DNA of 64,000 nt from Prevotella sp. GTDB lineage: Bacteria > Bacteroidota > Bacteroidia > Bacteroidales > Bacteroidaceae. Location of the stretch: contig JAFZRU010000025.1 of assembly GCA_017619755.1 (NCBI GenBank), forward strand, positions 1 to 64,000. Direction: 5' to 3'. The position numbers and the translations under genes were made by a program. Within the stretch, counting starts at the first letter, position 1. Each line of letters opens with the position of its first letter. Shown one piece after another: positions 17,001 to 24,952 of this stretch. The notes below the pieces were generated by a model. That model was not told the origin of the DNA and searched no databases. It was given only the letters and a program-made list of their open reading frames with translations.

Positions 17001-20000
17001 TCAACTCCGCCGAGACCATTGGTGAATACGCCTTTGAGAAATGCTTGAAACTCACCACCCTCACTATCGGCGATAACATCAAGACCATCGACGAGGGAGC
17101 CTTCTCCGATTGCTCCAACCTCTACACCATCGTCCTGCCCGCGACGCTGTCCAACATCGGCTCCGGTGCCTTCACCGGTTTGGCCAAGGGTGTCCGCGTG
17201 GAGGTGAACTGGCCCACACCGCTCAGCATCAGTGCCGGCACCTTCAGCAATAACGAGCCTTCATCCGACGGCGTCACCGGTCGCCTCTTCGTGCCGGCTG
17301 GCACACGTTACGACTACGCCTCCGCCACCGGTTGGGATTGGTTCAACTTCATCGAGGAAGGTACGATAGCCGACTACGCGCAGAAGATCATTACATTCGC
17401 TGACGAGAAGACCCGTGAGAAGTGCGTTGCCGCTTTCGACAGCGACAAGGATGGCTACCTCACCACCGACGAGGCCGCCGCTGTCACCTCCCTCGGCACC
17501 GTCTTCCGTGGCTCCGAGATTGGCAGTTTCGCCGAGCTGAAGTATTTCACCGGCCTCACCGCCATTGACAACAATGCCTTCGACGGCAGCACAGTATCGT
17601 CCGTCACCCTTCCCGAGAGTGTGACGACCATTGGTAACAACGCCTTTGCCAACTGCCCCAAGCTCACCACGTTTAACGTGACGGCGGGAGTGAAGAACAT
17701 CGGCAACGGCATCCTCGCCTCCTGCGCCGCCTTGAAGACCATCACCGTGAGTGAGGACAATCCTTATTTCATCGGTTCAAGCAGTGGAGCGCTCTTCACC
17801 AAGGATCGTTCCGTCATCTTGCAGTTCCCTGCCAACTGCTCCCTGACCACCATCTATCTGCCCGAAGGAGTGAATACTGTGGCTCCGGAGGCTTTCAGGG
17901 GTGCTACCAAACTCCAGTCCGTCAACCTTTCCGTAAGCGACATCACCTCCATTGGTGCGAAAGCCTTCTCCGGCTGCACGTCGCTCAACAATGTGAAAGT
18001 GGGATGGGCCACTCCGCTTGAGGTGTCGGCAGACATCTTCGAGGGCGTTGACTTGTCCAAAGCCACGCTCGAAGTGCCTGGCGGCGTAGAGGAACTCTAC
18101 CAAGCGGCTCCCGTGTGGAAGGATTTCGGCAATGTCGTGACTTTCAAGTCGTTCATCTTCTTCCAGGATCCCGAGGTGGAGAGCATCTGTGTCGCCAATT
18201 GGGATGCCAATGGCGATGGTAAGGTCAGTTATGAGGAGGCCGCTACTGTCACCTCTTTGGGCAACGTCTTCGAGGGCAACACCAAGATTACTTCGTTTGC
18301 TGAGTTGACAGAGTTCACCGCCATCACCTCCATCCCCGAAAAGGCTTTCAGTGGTTGTACATCCCTTACTAAGGTGACACTGCCCACCAAGATCACCAGC
18401 ATCGGTGCCTACGCTTTCGAGGGTTGCACCGTGTTGGGTAATGTCACCCTTCCCACCACGCTGACCTCCATCGGCTTCAAGGCCTTCTATGGTTGCGACG
18501 GCCTCACCGCCGCCACCATCCCTGCCAATGTGGTAAGCATCGGCAATGGCGCCTATGGCAGTTGCTCTTCGCTCAAGTCGTTCACCGTCAATTCGAAGAA
18601 TACCGCTTATCGTGCCATTGGCTACATCCTCTTCACCCGCGACTCCACCACTGTTGTGCAGTTCCCCGCCGGCATCAGCCGCACGACCTTCGAGGTGTCG
18701 AGCAGCGTGTTCAAGACCATCGCCCCCTACGCCTTCAGCGGTGCCGTCAACCTCAAGTCGGTTGTCTTCAATTCCGCAAGGACCATCGGCGAGCGTGCCT
18801 TTGAGAATTGTCTGGGTCTCACCACCCTCACCATTGGTGACAATATCACCACCATCGGCGAGAGTGCCTTCCGCGGTTGCCAGAACCTGCAGGCCATCAC
18901 GCTTCCCACCAATGTCGCCTCCATCGGCTCCAAGGCCTTCAACGGCATGCCTGCCGCAGTGAGGTGCCAGGTGTCGTGGACCACGCCTCCGGCCATCCCC
19001 GCCAACACCTTCTCCAACTTCGAGACGCTTTCGAACGGACAAGTGGCAGGCCTCCTCTTCGTGCCGAAGGGCAGCAAGACCGCCTACGAGGCCGCCACAG
19101 GTTGGGATTTCTTCACCATTGTCTATGAGGGCAACATGGCCGATTACGACGCCACGCTCATCAGCTTCGCCGACGCCACCGTCAAGCAGCTTGCCGTGGC
19201 CGCCTGGGACACCAATGGCGACAACCAGCTGAGCTATGATGAGGCAGCCGCCGTGAAGTCCATCGGTACCGTCTTCTCCGGCAAGCCCCTCACCACTTTC
19301 AACGAGTTGCAATATTTCACCGCTCTCACCGAGGTGAGCAACAACGCGTTCAAGAACACCGGCCTCACCGCCATCACCATGCCCGAGGGCATCACCCGCA
19401 TCGGTAACTCCGCCTTCCAAGGCACCGCCATCAGCAAGTGGAACACCCTCCCGGGCCTGAAGGAGATTGGCGACAGCGCTTTCGCCTACAACACCGGCTT
19501 CACCGCGCTCACCATCTCTGCCAACATCACCAAACTCGGCACCGGCGCCTTCAAGGGCTGTCCCAAGCTCACCTCCATAGGCGTGCAGACGGACAATCCC
19601 TATTACTCCGCTTCCGGCGGCGTGCTTTACAACAAAGAAGGCACCACCTTGCTGCAGTTCCCCGCTGCAAAGACCATCTCCGGCGACTATGTCATCAACA
19701 GTGCAGTGACCTCCATCGGCGAGGACGCCTTCCTCATGGTCAAGAACCTCACGTCGGTCAGCATCCCCGTCGGCGTCACCTCCATCGGGAAGAACGCCTT
19801 CCGTGGTTGCGCCGCCCTTGAGAACGTCACTGTGGAGTGGCACACCCCGCTCGCCGTGCCTGCCAACACCTTCGAGGGAGTTGACGTGGCCAACGCCACC
19901 CTCAACGTGCCAAAGGGCACCGAGGGTCTCTACCGTTCCGCCTCCGTATGGAAGGACTTCGGTATCCTCAAGACCTACCTTGACGACGTTGCCATACTCG

Positions 20001-21541
20001 ACTTCGAGGATCCCCTTGTCAAGTCCATCTGTGTGTCTCATTGGGACACCGACGGCGATGGTGAGCTCACCGTTGGCGAGGCGAAGGCCGTGACCAAACT
20101 GGCCACCTATTTCCGCGGCCAGGAAATCACCAAGTTCAACGAACTGCAATACTTCACCGGCCTCACCGCCATCACTTCGAGTGCCTTCAACGGTTGCGAG
20201 AAATTGGAGGAGGTGAAACTCCCCAACACCATCAAGGAGATTGCCTACGCCGCCTTCAACAGTTGCTCCAGTTTGAAGACCTTCGAAATCCCGGCTTCCG
20301 TGACGGTGATCAACACCAACGGCGCGTTCCCCAACTGCTCGTCGCTGCAGAGCTTCACCGTGGCAAGTGGCAACACCCGCTTCTGTGCTGTTGACGGCGT
20401 GCTATTCGACAACGCCCAAAGCACCCTCGTGGCCTATCCTGGCGGCAAGGCTGGCGAATACACGGTTCCCACCAGCGTCACCTCCATCCGCCTCTATGCC
20501 TTCTGCGGTGCGCCGAAACTCACCGAGTGCCACCTGCCGAAGACCATCAGGGCCATCCCGGAGGGCGCCTTCGACAAGTGCACCGGCCTCACCTACATCA
20601 ACATCCCCTCAACGGTGGAGAGCATCGGCAAGTTCGCATTCTACGAGTGCCCGTCCCTGCGCGTCATCAAGGTGGGAAAGAGCACCCCGCTTGGAATCAA
20701 CGGCAACGTGTTCCAAAACACCCTGACCGACGAGATTCGCCTTTACGTACCTGCTGGTTCGAAGTATGACTACATGGGTGCCGAGGTGTGGAACAATTTC
20801 GCTGAATACATCGAGTATCCCAACTGCGACGTCAACGCCGACGGCTTTGCCGACATGCTCGACGCCGTGGACATCCTCAAGTATGTCATCGGCACGCCGG
20901 TGGACACCTTCGACCCGTACCTTGCCGACTTCGACGACGACGAGTTTGTCACCGTGGGCGACGCTGTTGTCCTCGTGGGCAAGATTGCCGAGGGAGAGGC
21001 TGCACCCAACATCAATGCCGCCCCCGTGCACTTCACAGGCAGCGAGGAACTCACCCTCACTCGTTCCTCCAACGACGTGGTGTCATTCGGCATCAGCAGC
21101 CCCACCCGCTACACCGCCTTCCAGTTCGACCTCACCCTTCCGGAGGGAGCCGAGGTGGAGTTGGCACAGCTTAGCGAGCGCGCCACACGCGGTCACCAGC
21201 TGCTCTACAACAAGATTGGTGAGAACACCTACCGTTTCGCCTCCATCTCTTTCAACAACGCTCCCCTCAGCAAGGCCGAGGGCGCCGTGGTCAACATCCA
21301 GACCGCCTATTGCGGCTCCGACGAGGTAAAGGCAAGCAACATCAAGTTTGTCACCACCTCCGGCGTCATCCATACCTTTGACAACGTGGAGACCGCCATG
21401 CCCACCGGCATTGTGGAAATCGCCGCCCATGAGGGTGCTGCTTCCGTCAACGGAGCTTACTACAACCTCAACGGCGTCAAGGTGGAGCGTCCCGGAAAGG
21501 GCGTTTACATCGTCAACGGAAAGAAAGTAATCATCAAATAA
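14057..21541 (+). CDS. Giant BspA-like leucine-rich-repeat surface protein
   Basis: A 2494-residue exported protein. After a signal peptide come many LRR_5/BspA-type repeats (pattern IG..AF.GC..L..V.LP..). Seven EF-hand-like loops (DTNGDGELSYHEA type) interrupt them, starting at about residues 203, 540, 795, 1128, 1383, 1718 and 1997. The spacings (337, 255, 333, 255, 335, 279 residues) show that a two-part module of about 590 residues has been triplicated. Near the C-terminus are a dockerin-type pair (DVNADGFADMLDAVD, DFDDDEFVTVGDAVV), a cohesin-like domain and a sorting-type tail GVYIVNGKKVIIK. BspA proteins of oral Bacteroidetes bind fibronectin and fibrinogen; adhesion is the likely role. 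Confidence 0.88.
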   Translation: MKHLRLLLTFMSACAVTMVSASNFLVEGIRYNVTDATEQTVELTGWDRNYFSNLNNPVDPPVGNNEEDADGPSEFEIPWRVFYNGIYYRVTGIGEEAFSDCTTLKTITIPNSVESIGEYAFQDCINLQVVKVQWINPLPIDESVFAGVNCEAATLYVLSGYADVYKAADVWKNFGSINIYYDTNVNMWFKDPHAKSICVANWDTNGDGELSYHEAQAVTDLGAAFMDDTELTSFTELRSFSGLTSISPSTFKGCTALTEVIIANKVTSIGQEAFAGCTALESVTFQPSVISIGHSAFAGCSALGNFTLPSNLVTIGEHAFDGCASITSVTIPSKVASIGDGAFANCTSNTSFTVNSNNKTFANSSGKTYITNKSDKSVLYAYACGASNKTVTLSSTVLEVRPYAFQGAQNITQLTLTNVVIVGNDAFSDCANLYTLFLPETLASIGTNAFAGVAKGIRVEVKWPSPLEISDGTFRNYVPEDADGFTGRLFVPAGTRADYASATGWDWFYFIQEGTIADYAKKIITFADEKTREMCVTAFDSDNDGYLTTDEASEVSSIGTIFQNSDIGSFAELKYFTGLIAIDDDAFNGSTLSSVTLPESILTIGDNAFANCVNLTKFNVPAAVEYIGNGVLASCSSLKTITVSADNANYIGASSGSLFTKDLSIILQFPANSNLTSIYLPNGVKTIAPEAFRGASKLKSINLSTTDITSIGSKAFSGCTGISSFKVGWATPLEVSEDIFEGVDLANDTLYVPSGMENLYQAAPVWKKFGVVETFKSFIIFQDPVVESICLEKWDANGDGKMSYSEAAAVTTLDNVFEGNTQITSFEELAEFSLTAIPDNAFRGCTALAKVKLPSRLTTIGAGAFEGCSVLGNVTLTAPLTTIGDKAFYGCDAITGFSITEKVANIGKGAFANCKSLTGFYVASKNAHYRAISYILFSRDSTTVVQFPAALSRSNFEVSSSVFKNIAPYAFSGAVNLKTVVFNSAETIGEYAFEKCLKLTTLTIGDNIKTIDEGAFSDCSNLYTIVLPATLSNIGSGAFTGLAKGVRVEVNWPTPLSISAGTFSNNEPSSDGVTGRLFVPAGTRYDYASATGWDWFNFIEEGTIADYAQKIITFADEKTREKCVAAFDSDKDGYLTTDEAAAVTSLGTVFRGSEIGSFAELKYFTGLTAIDNNAFDGSTVSSVTLPESVTTIGNNAFANCPKLTTFNVTAGVKNIGNGILASCAALKTITVSEDNPYFIGSSSGALFTKDRSVILQFPANCSLTTIYLPEGVNTVAPEAFRGATKLQSVNLSVSDITSIGAKAFSGCTSLNNVKVGWATPLEVSADIFEGVDLSKATLEVPGGVEELYQAAPVWKDFGNVVTFKSFIFFQDPEVESICVANWDANGDGKVSYEEAATVTSLGNVFEGNTKITSFAELTEFTAITSIPEKAFSGCTSLTKVTLPTKITSIGAYAFEGCTVLGNVTLPTTLTSIGFKAFYGCDGLTAATIPANVVSIGNGAYGSCSSLKSFTVNSKNTAYRAIGYILFTRDSTTVVQFPAGISRTTFEVSSSVFKTIAPYAFSGAVNLKSVVFNSARTIGERAFENCLGLTTLTIGDNITTIGESAFRGCQNLQAITLPTNVASIGSKAFNGMPAAVRCQVSWTTPPAIPANTFSNFETLSNGQVAGLLFVPKGSKTAYEAATGWDFFTIVYEGNMADYDATLISFADATVKQLAVAAWDTNGDNQLSYDEAAAVKSIGTVFSGKPLTTFNELQYFTALTEVSNNAFKNTGLTAITMPEGITRIGNSAFQGTAISKWNTLPGLKEIGDSAFAYNTGFTALTISANITKLGTGAFKGCPKLTSIGVQTDNPYYSASGGVLYNKEGTTLLQFPAAKTISGDYVINSAVTSIGEDAFLMVKNLTSVSIPVGVTSIGKNAFRGCAALENVTVEWHTPLAVPANTFEGVDVANATLNVPKGTEGLYRSASVWKDFGILKTYLDDVAILDFEDPLVKSICVSHWDTDGDGELTVGEAKAVTKLATYFRGQEITKFNELQYFTGLTAITSSAFNGCEKLEEVKLPNTIKEIAYAAFNSCSSLKTFEIPASVTVINTNGAFPNCSSLQSFTVASGNTRFCAVDGVLFDNAQSTLVAYPGGKAGEYTVPTSVTSIRLYAFCGAPKLTECHLPKTIRAIPEGAFDKCTGLTYINIPSTVESIGKFAFYECPSLRVIKVGKSTPLGINGNVFQNTLTDEIRLYVPAGSKYDYMGAEVWNNFAEYIEYPNCDVNADGFADMLDAVDILKYVIGTPVDTFDPYLADFDDDEFVTVGDAVVLVGKIAEGEAAPNINAAPVHFTGSEELTLTRSSNDVVSFGISSPTRYTAFQFDLTLPEGAEVELAQLSERATRGHQLLYNKIGENTYRFASISFNNAPLSKAEGAVVNIQTAYCGSDEVKASNIKFVTTSGVIHTFDNVETAMPTGIVEIAAHEGAASVNGAYYNLNGVKVERPGKGVYIVNGKKVIIK

Positions 21542-21552
21542 CCATCGACACA

Positions 21553-22203
21553 ATGAATAAGAAAATCATATTCTTGGCCATGGCCCTCCTGTGCCTCGCC
21601 AATGTTACCAAGGCAGAGAATGTGGGCATTGATGATTTCACCATCAAGCAGGGCGAGACCATCCAGGTGGGCATCAAGCTCAGCAACACCCACACCAACC
21701 TCACGGCGTTCTCGATGACGCTGACGCTGCCCGAGGGTCTTACCCTCGTTGACGCCACGCCCACCGCAAGGTATGGTGGCTCCATCACCATAGGCATGCC
21801 CGACACAGACACCTACAACATCTGCGGCATCTGGATGAATGGCAACAGCCTCGGTGCCATCAGCGGCTTCTCCGGCAACCTGCTCATCCTCACCCTTGCC
21901 GCCAGCATCGACTTCGATGGCGGTACGGGTACGCTCACCGATGTTGATTTCATCACCATCGACCGCCAGCATGTCAGGCCCGCCGACATCTCCTTCACCG
22001 TTCAATACGAGCGAGCCTCCGACCTTTTCATCGGAGATGCCAACATGGATGGTGAGATTGACGTGTCGGATGTCATGACGGTGGTCAACAAGAGTCTCGG
22101 CAAGGAGGTCACACCCTTCAACATGGGCAATGCCGACACCAATGAGGACGGCATCATCGACGTCATCGACGTCATGAACATTGTCTATCTCGTGCTGCAT
22201 TGA
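21553..22203 (+). CDS. Secreted cohesin-like/dockerin-like protein
   Basis: A 216-residue exported protein built like the one at 11961: a signal peptide (MNKKIIFLAMALLCLANVTKA), a cohesin-like beta domain (about 22-150), then two Ca-binding dockerin repeats (GDANMDGEIDVSDVMTVV and NADTNEDGIIDVIDVMNIV). It lies only 11 nt after the giant protein, so it is co-transcribed with it. A strong terminator follows directly. A structural partner role for the giant protein is plausible, but untested. Confidence 0.75.
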   Translation: MNKKIIFLAMALLCLANVTKAENVGIDDFTIKQGETIQVGIKLSNTHTNLTAFSMTLTLPEGLTLVDATPTARYGGSITIGMPDTDTYNICGIWMNGNSLGAISGFSGNLLILTLAASIDFDGGTGTLTDVDFITIDRQHVRPADISFTVQYERASDLFIGDANMDGEIDVSDVMTVVNKSLGKEVTPFNMGNADTNEDGIIDVIDVMNIVYLVLH

Positions 22204-22226
22204 TTTTGGCACGACGACATTATATA

Positions 22227-22262
22227 AAAACTCCCGCCACGAAAATGGCGGGAGTTTTTTTT
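22227..22262 (+). terminator. Intrinsic terminator of the secreted-protein operon
   Basis: AAAACTCCCGCCA (22227-22239) pairs with TGGCGGGAGTTTT (22246-22258) around the loop CGAAAA, and a run of eight T follows the GC-rich stem. It separates the surface-protein operon from the capsid operon. Confidence 0.9.
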
Positions 22263-22273
22263 AGGGGTGATGA

Positions 22274-22320
22274 CGAAATAACGGAATAACGTGATAACGA
22301 AATACGGAATAACGTCATCA
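22274..22320. repeat. Period-8 array, family D (CGNNATNN), copy 1
   Basis: Six units (CGAAATAA, CGGAATAA, CGTGATAA, a 7-nt CGAAATA, CGGAATAA, CGTCATCA). The array is bounded by the inverted 9-mers GTGATGACG (22267-22275) and CGTCATCAC (22313-22321). It lies between the operon terminator and the capsid promoter. Confidence 0.75.
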
Positions 22321-22361
22321 CACCTATATCAAAATGACATCCCTTCCGGCTTTTCTCATAT

Positions 22362-22369
22362 TATCTTTG
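22362..22369 (+). promoter_or_regulatory. -7 box (TATCTTTG) for the capsid operon
   Basis: TATCTTTG is a perfect Bacteroidetes -7 box, predicting a start near 22376 and a leader of about 53 nt before the ATG at 22429. No good TTTG lies at the -33 position. Confidence 0.6.
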
Positions 22370-22428
22370 CACCCGGATTGTAAAACTTGCACTCCTTTTA
22401 TTATCAACATCCAAAAAACAAAGAAAAC

Positions 22429-23898
22429 ATGAGAAAAGCCAAGAGACTGAAGGAACTCCTTCCCCTCGCCTTGCGAGGAATGGCCCTCGCCGCTGCCGGT
22501 ATGGACGCCGGCATGTTGATGGCCGCCGCCGCCGACCTTCCCGACGCCGGCAAGACCCGTGGAGGCAACGAACGCTACAAAGGCACCACGGAGCCACACG
22601 ACACCGCCGGGGCAGCACCCCTCAACCCCACCAACCCCGAGGGCATCTTCACCGAGAGTTACTCACGCATCGACGGTGACGCCGAGATGTACCAGAAGGA
22701 CATCGACGAGCGCATCACCCGCATCCGCCCCATGGCGACCCCCATCGACCAGATTTCGCGGTACGCCAACGCCCAACGAGCCAAGTCGTTTGAGGTGAAA
22801 TACTACAGCGTCGGCACCCGCCCTGTGAAAACCAAGCTCACCGCCGCCGTCACCGCGTCGAGCAACGTCTCCACCGCCATCCAGGTGGCCGACCCCGACA
22901 TGTTCACCCTCGACGACACCATCCGCGTCGTCGGCGTGAAAGCCCTCTTCAACTACAAGGGAACCGCCTACAACGCCCACGCCGCCTCCACCCCCGACCT
23001 CGTGCTTTGCGTCTGTGGCAAAACCTCCAGCGGCCAACCCATCGTCTATGCCGTCAACGGTTCCATGGTCAACGACCAACCTATCGGCCTGCCAGCCATC
23101 AGCAACAACACCACGCTCATCCGCATGGGCAAGTCGTGCGGAGAACTTGACGTGCAGACCGGCCGTTTCAACAACATCCCCACCTCCGAGTTGCAGTACT
23201 GCCAGAACTTCATGGCGCAGATCGAGCAGTCCACCCTCGACAAGATTGCTGCCAAGGAGGTCAACTGGGGCTTCTCCGACTTGGAGGAGGACAGCATCTA
23301 CGACATGCGCCTCGCCATGGAAAACTCCTTCCTCTTCGGGGACATGAACGTCATCAACCACAGCGTGAAGGATGGCATGTCGCAATGGTTCACCAAGGGC
23401 ATCTGGTGGCAGGCCGGCAAGGACATCGAGGTGGGCGCCTTCGACAGCACCAAGCAAACCACCGTCATCACCGACAACGACCTGGTGGACATCTCCAAGG
23501 ACCTCTTCGTTGGCACCGGCATCGGCAACAAGCGCAAGGTGCTGCTCTGCGGCAGCGACTTCCTCGCCGCCCTCTCCAAAATCGACAGCGACAAGTTCCG
23601 CCTGAAGGACACCGTGGAAATCTGGAACCTCAAGTTCAAGTCGTGGGAGACCGACTTCGGTGAGATTCTCGCCATGCACGACGAACTCTTCGACCTCAAC
23701 GGCATGTCCGACTGCGCCTTCGCCCTCGACCCCGAGTTCCTTACCAAGAAGACCTATCTCAGTTGGAGCCGCAACATCCTCGACCTGAAGAAGGCCGGCG
23801 TGCGCAACACCGATGCCGTCGTCATCCAGGAAATCAGCTGCCTCTATCTCCGCTACCGCAAGGCCCACGCCCGTCTGCAACTGGCACAGCCCGAGTGA
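22429..23898 (+). CDS. Probable phage major capsid protein
   Basis: A 489-residue protein heading a run of phage-type structural genes. After a basic N-terminus it contains ATPIDQISRYANAQRAKSFE and the C-terminal half GDFGEILAMHDELFDL-type region with a conserved ISCLYLRYRKAHARL end, a layout typical of tailed-phage capsid proteins in the HK97/SU10-like group. I could not confirm the fold. The start at 22429 follows the promoter and an A-rich leader. No protease or scaffold gene precedes it. The next gene begins 17 nt downstream. Confidence 0.62.
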   Translation: MRKAKRLKELLPLALRGMALAAAGMDAGMLMAAAADLPDAGKTRGGNERYKGTTEPHDTAGAAPLNPTNPEGIFTESYSRIDGDAEMYQKDIDERITRIRPMATPIDQISRYANAQRAKSFEVKYYSVGTRPVKTKLTAAVTASSNVSTAIQVADPDMFTLDDTIRVVGVKALFNYKGTAYNAHAASTPDLVLCVCGKTSSGQPIVYAVNGSMVNDQPIGLPAISNNTTLIRMGKSCGELDVQTGRFNNIPTSELQYCQNFMAQIEQSTLDKIAAKEVNWGFSDLEEDSIYDMRLAMENSFLFGDMNVINHSVKDGMSQWFTKGIWWQAGKDIEVGAFDSTKQTTVITDNDLVDISKDLFVGTGIGNKRKVLLCGSDFLAALSKIDSDKFRLKDTVEIWNLKFKSWETDFGEILAMHDELFDLNGMSDCAFALDPEFLTKKTYLSWSRNILDLKKAGVRNTDAVVIQEISCLYLRYRKAHARLQLAQPE

Positions 23899-23915
23899 CC
23901 CCAAACCCCTCCGCC

Positions 23916-24293
23916 ATGCTCAAGACCTACATCGCCCAAACGGAGATGTGCATCAACGTGAGGGTGGGGGAAGGCCACGCCCATGTGGCCTTCATCCCCC
24001 ACACGTTGGGAGGCTCCTCCTTCGCCACCGACGACCCGCGCCTCCAAGAAGCCATCGAGAAACACCGCCATTTCGGCACCCGCATCCACCTCGCCCCTCC
24101 GACAGAGGCAGAACCGCCCGCCAAGGCCGAGGAGAACAAGGAGCAAAAGCCCACCCATCTCACCTTCACCTCCTTGGCCGACGCCAAGGACTACTGCGCC
24201 GACACCTTCGGCGTGTCGAGAACCCTCCTGCGCACCGTCGCCCAGATCGAGGCCCTCGCCGCCGACAACGGTGTCATCATCCACTTAAAATGA
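23916..24293 (+). CDS. Small phage-type protein after the capsid gene
   Basis: A 125-residue protein starting MLKTYIAQTEMCINVRV. The N-terminal half is beta-rich, the middle is a Pro/Glu/Lys linker, and the C-terminal 45 residues (SLADAKDYCADTFGVSRTLL) form a small helical domain of the kind seen in head-associated phage proteins. Position between capsid and connector genes suggests a head decoration or completion role. No enzymatic motif is present. Confidence 0.5.
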   Translation: MLKTYIAQTEMCINVRVGEGHAHVAFIPHTLGGSSFATDDPRLQEAIEKHRHFGTRIHLAPPTEAEPPAKAEENKEQKPTHLTFTSLADAKDYCADTFGVSRTLLRTVAQIEALAADNGVIIHLK

Positions 24294-24312
24294 ACCCATC
24301 ACCCACCATGCC

Positions 24313-24939
24313 ATGAGATACAGCCTGAAGAAAATCATCCACGACACCCGCCTCTTCCTCGACCTCAACCACGACGCGCCGCCGCTCGTGGAGACCCTCC
24401 ACGACGGCAACCTCTCCATCGACGACATCATACGCTCGAAGGTGGAGACCGCCGCACGACAGGTGGCGCAACGCCTCGACAACCTCCTCCTCGCCCCAGG
24501 AAAGCCCATCAGGGCAAGCCTCGCCTGGCCCGAGGGCGTCCCGGGGTACGGCATGGCTGTCCTGCCGCTGCCCGACGACTGCCTGCGCCTGCTCACCGTG
24601 CGCCTCACCGACTGGCGGCGTCCGGCGCACATCATCACCGAGAACGACCCGGAGTACCGTTGGCAGCACACCCCGTGGCCTGGCGTGGGCGGCAACCCCT
24701 CGCGCCCCGTAGCGGCCATCTGCCAGCGTCCCACGGGCATGGTGGCCGAGTTGTACTCCTCCGACGGAGGACGCGACGTGGCCATCGCCGTCGCGCAATA
24801 CTACCCCGTGCCGCACGTGACAGCCGACGGCACCGTCGATATCCCCTCGCTCGCCTACGACGACGTCATCAGGCAAGTCGCCATGCTCACCGCAGAAACC
24901 ATTGGATACGCCAACGAAACGACAAAAGCCATCATCTAA
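24313..24939 (+). CDS. Putative head-to-tail connector (adaptor) protein
   Basis: A 208-residue protein (MRYSLKKIIHDTRLFLDLNH) with a helical N-terminus, a beta-rich middle (YGMAVLPLPDDCLRLLTVRL) and a C-terminal helix with acidic residues. Size, composition and position after the capsid genes and before the fibre gene fit ring or adaptor proteins that close the portal of tailed phages. This is inference from context; no specific family was recognised. It is 13 nt upstream of the fibre gene and in the same operon. Confidence 0.5.
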   Translation: MRYSLKKIIHDTRLFLDLNHDAPPLVETLHDGNLSIDDIIRSKVETAARQVAQRLDNLLLAPGKPIRASLAWPEGVPGYGMAVLPLPDDCLRLLTVRLTDWRRPAHIITENDPEYRWQHTPWPGVGGNPSRPVAAICQRPTGMVAELYSSDGGRDVAIAVAQYYPVPHVTADGTVDIPSLAYDDVIRQVAMLTAETIGYANETTKAII

Positions 24940-24952
24940 CATCATCATCACC

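Noticed and set aside
17777-20149. 790-codon antisense open frame in the giant BspA-like gene
   Set aside because: It is repetitive because the sense strand is; no protein-like motif, start signal or promoter was found.
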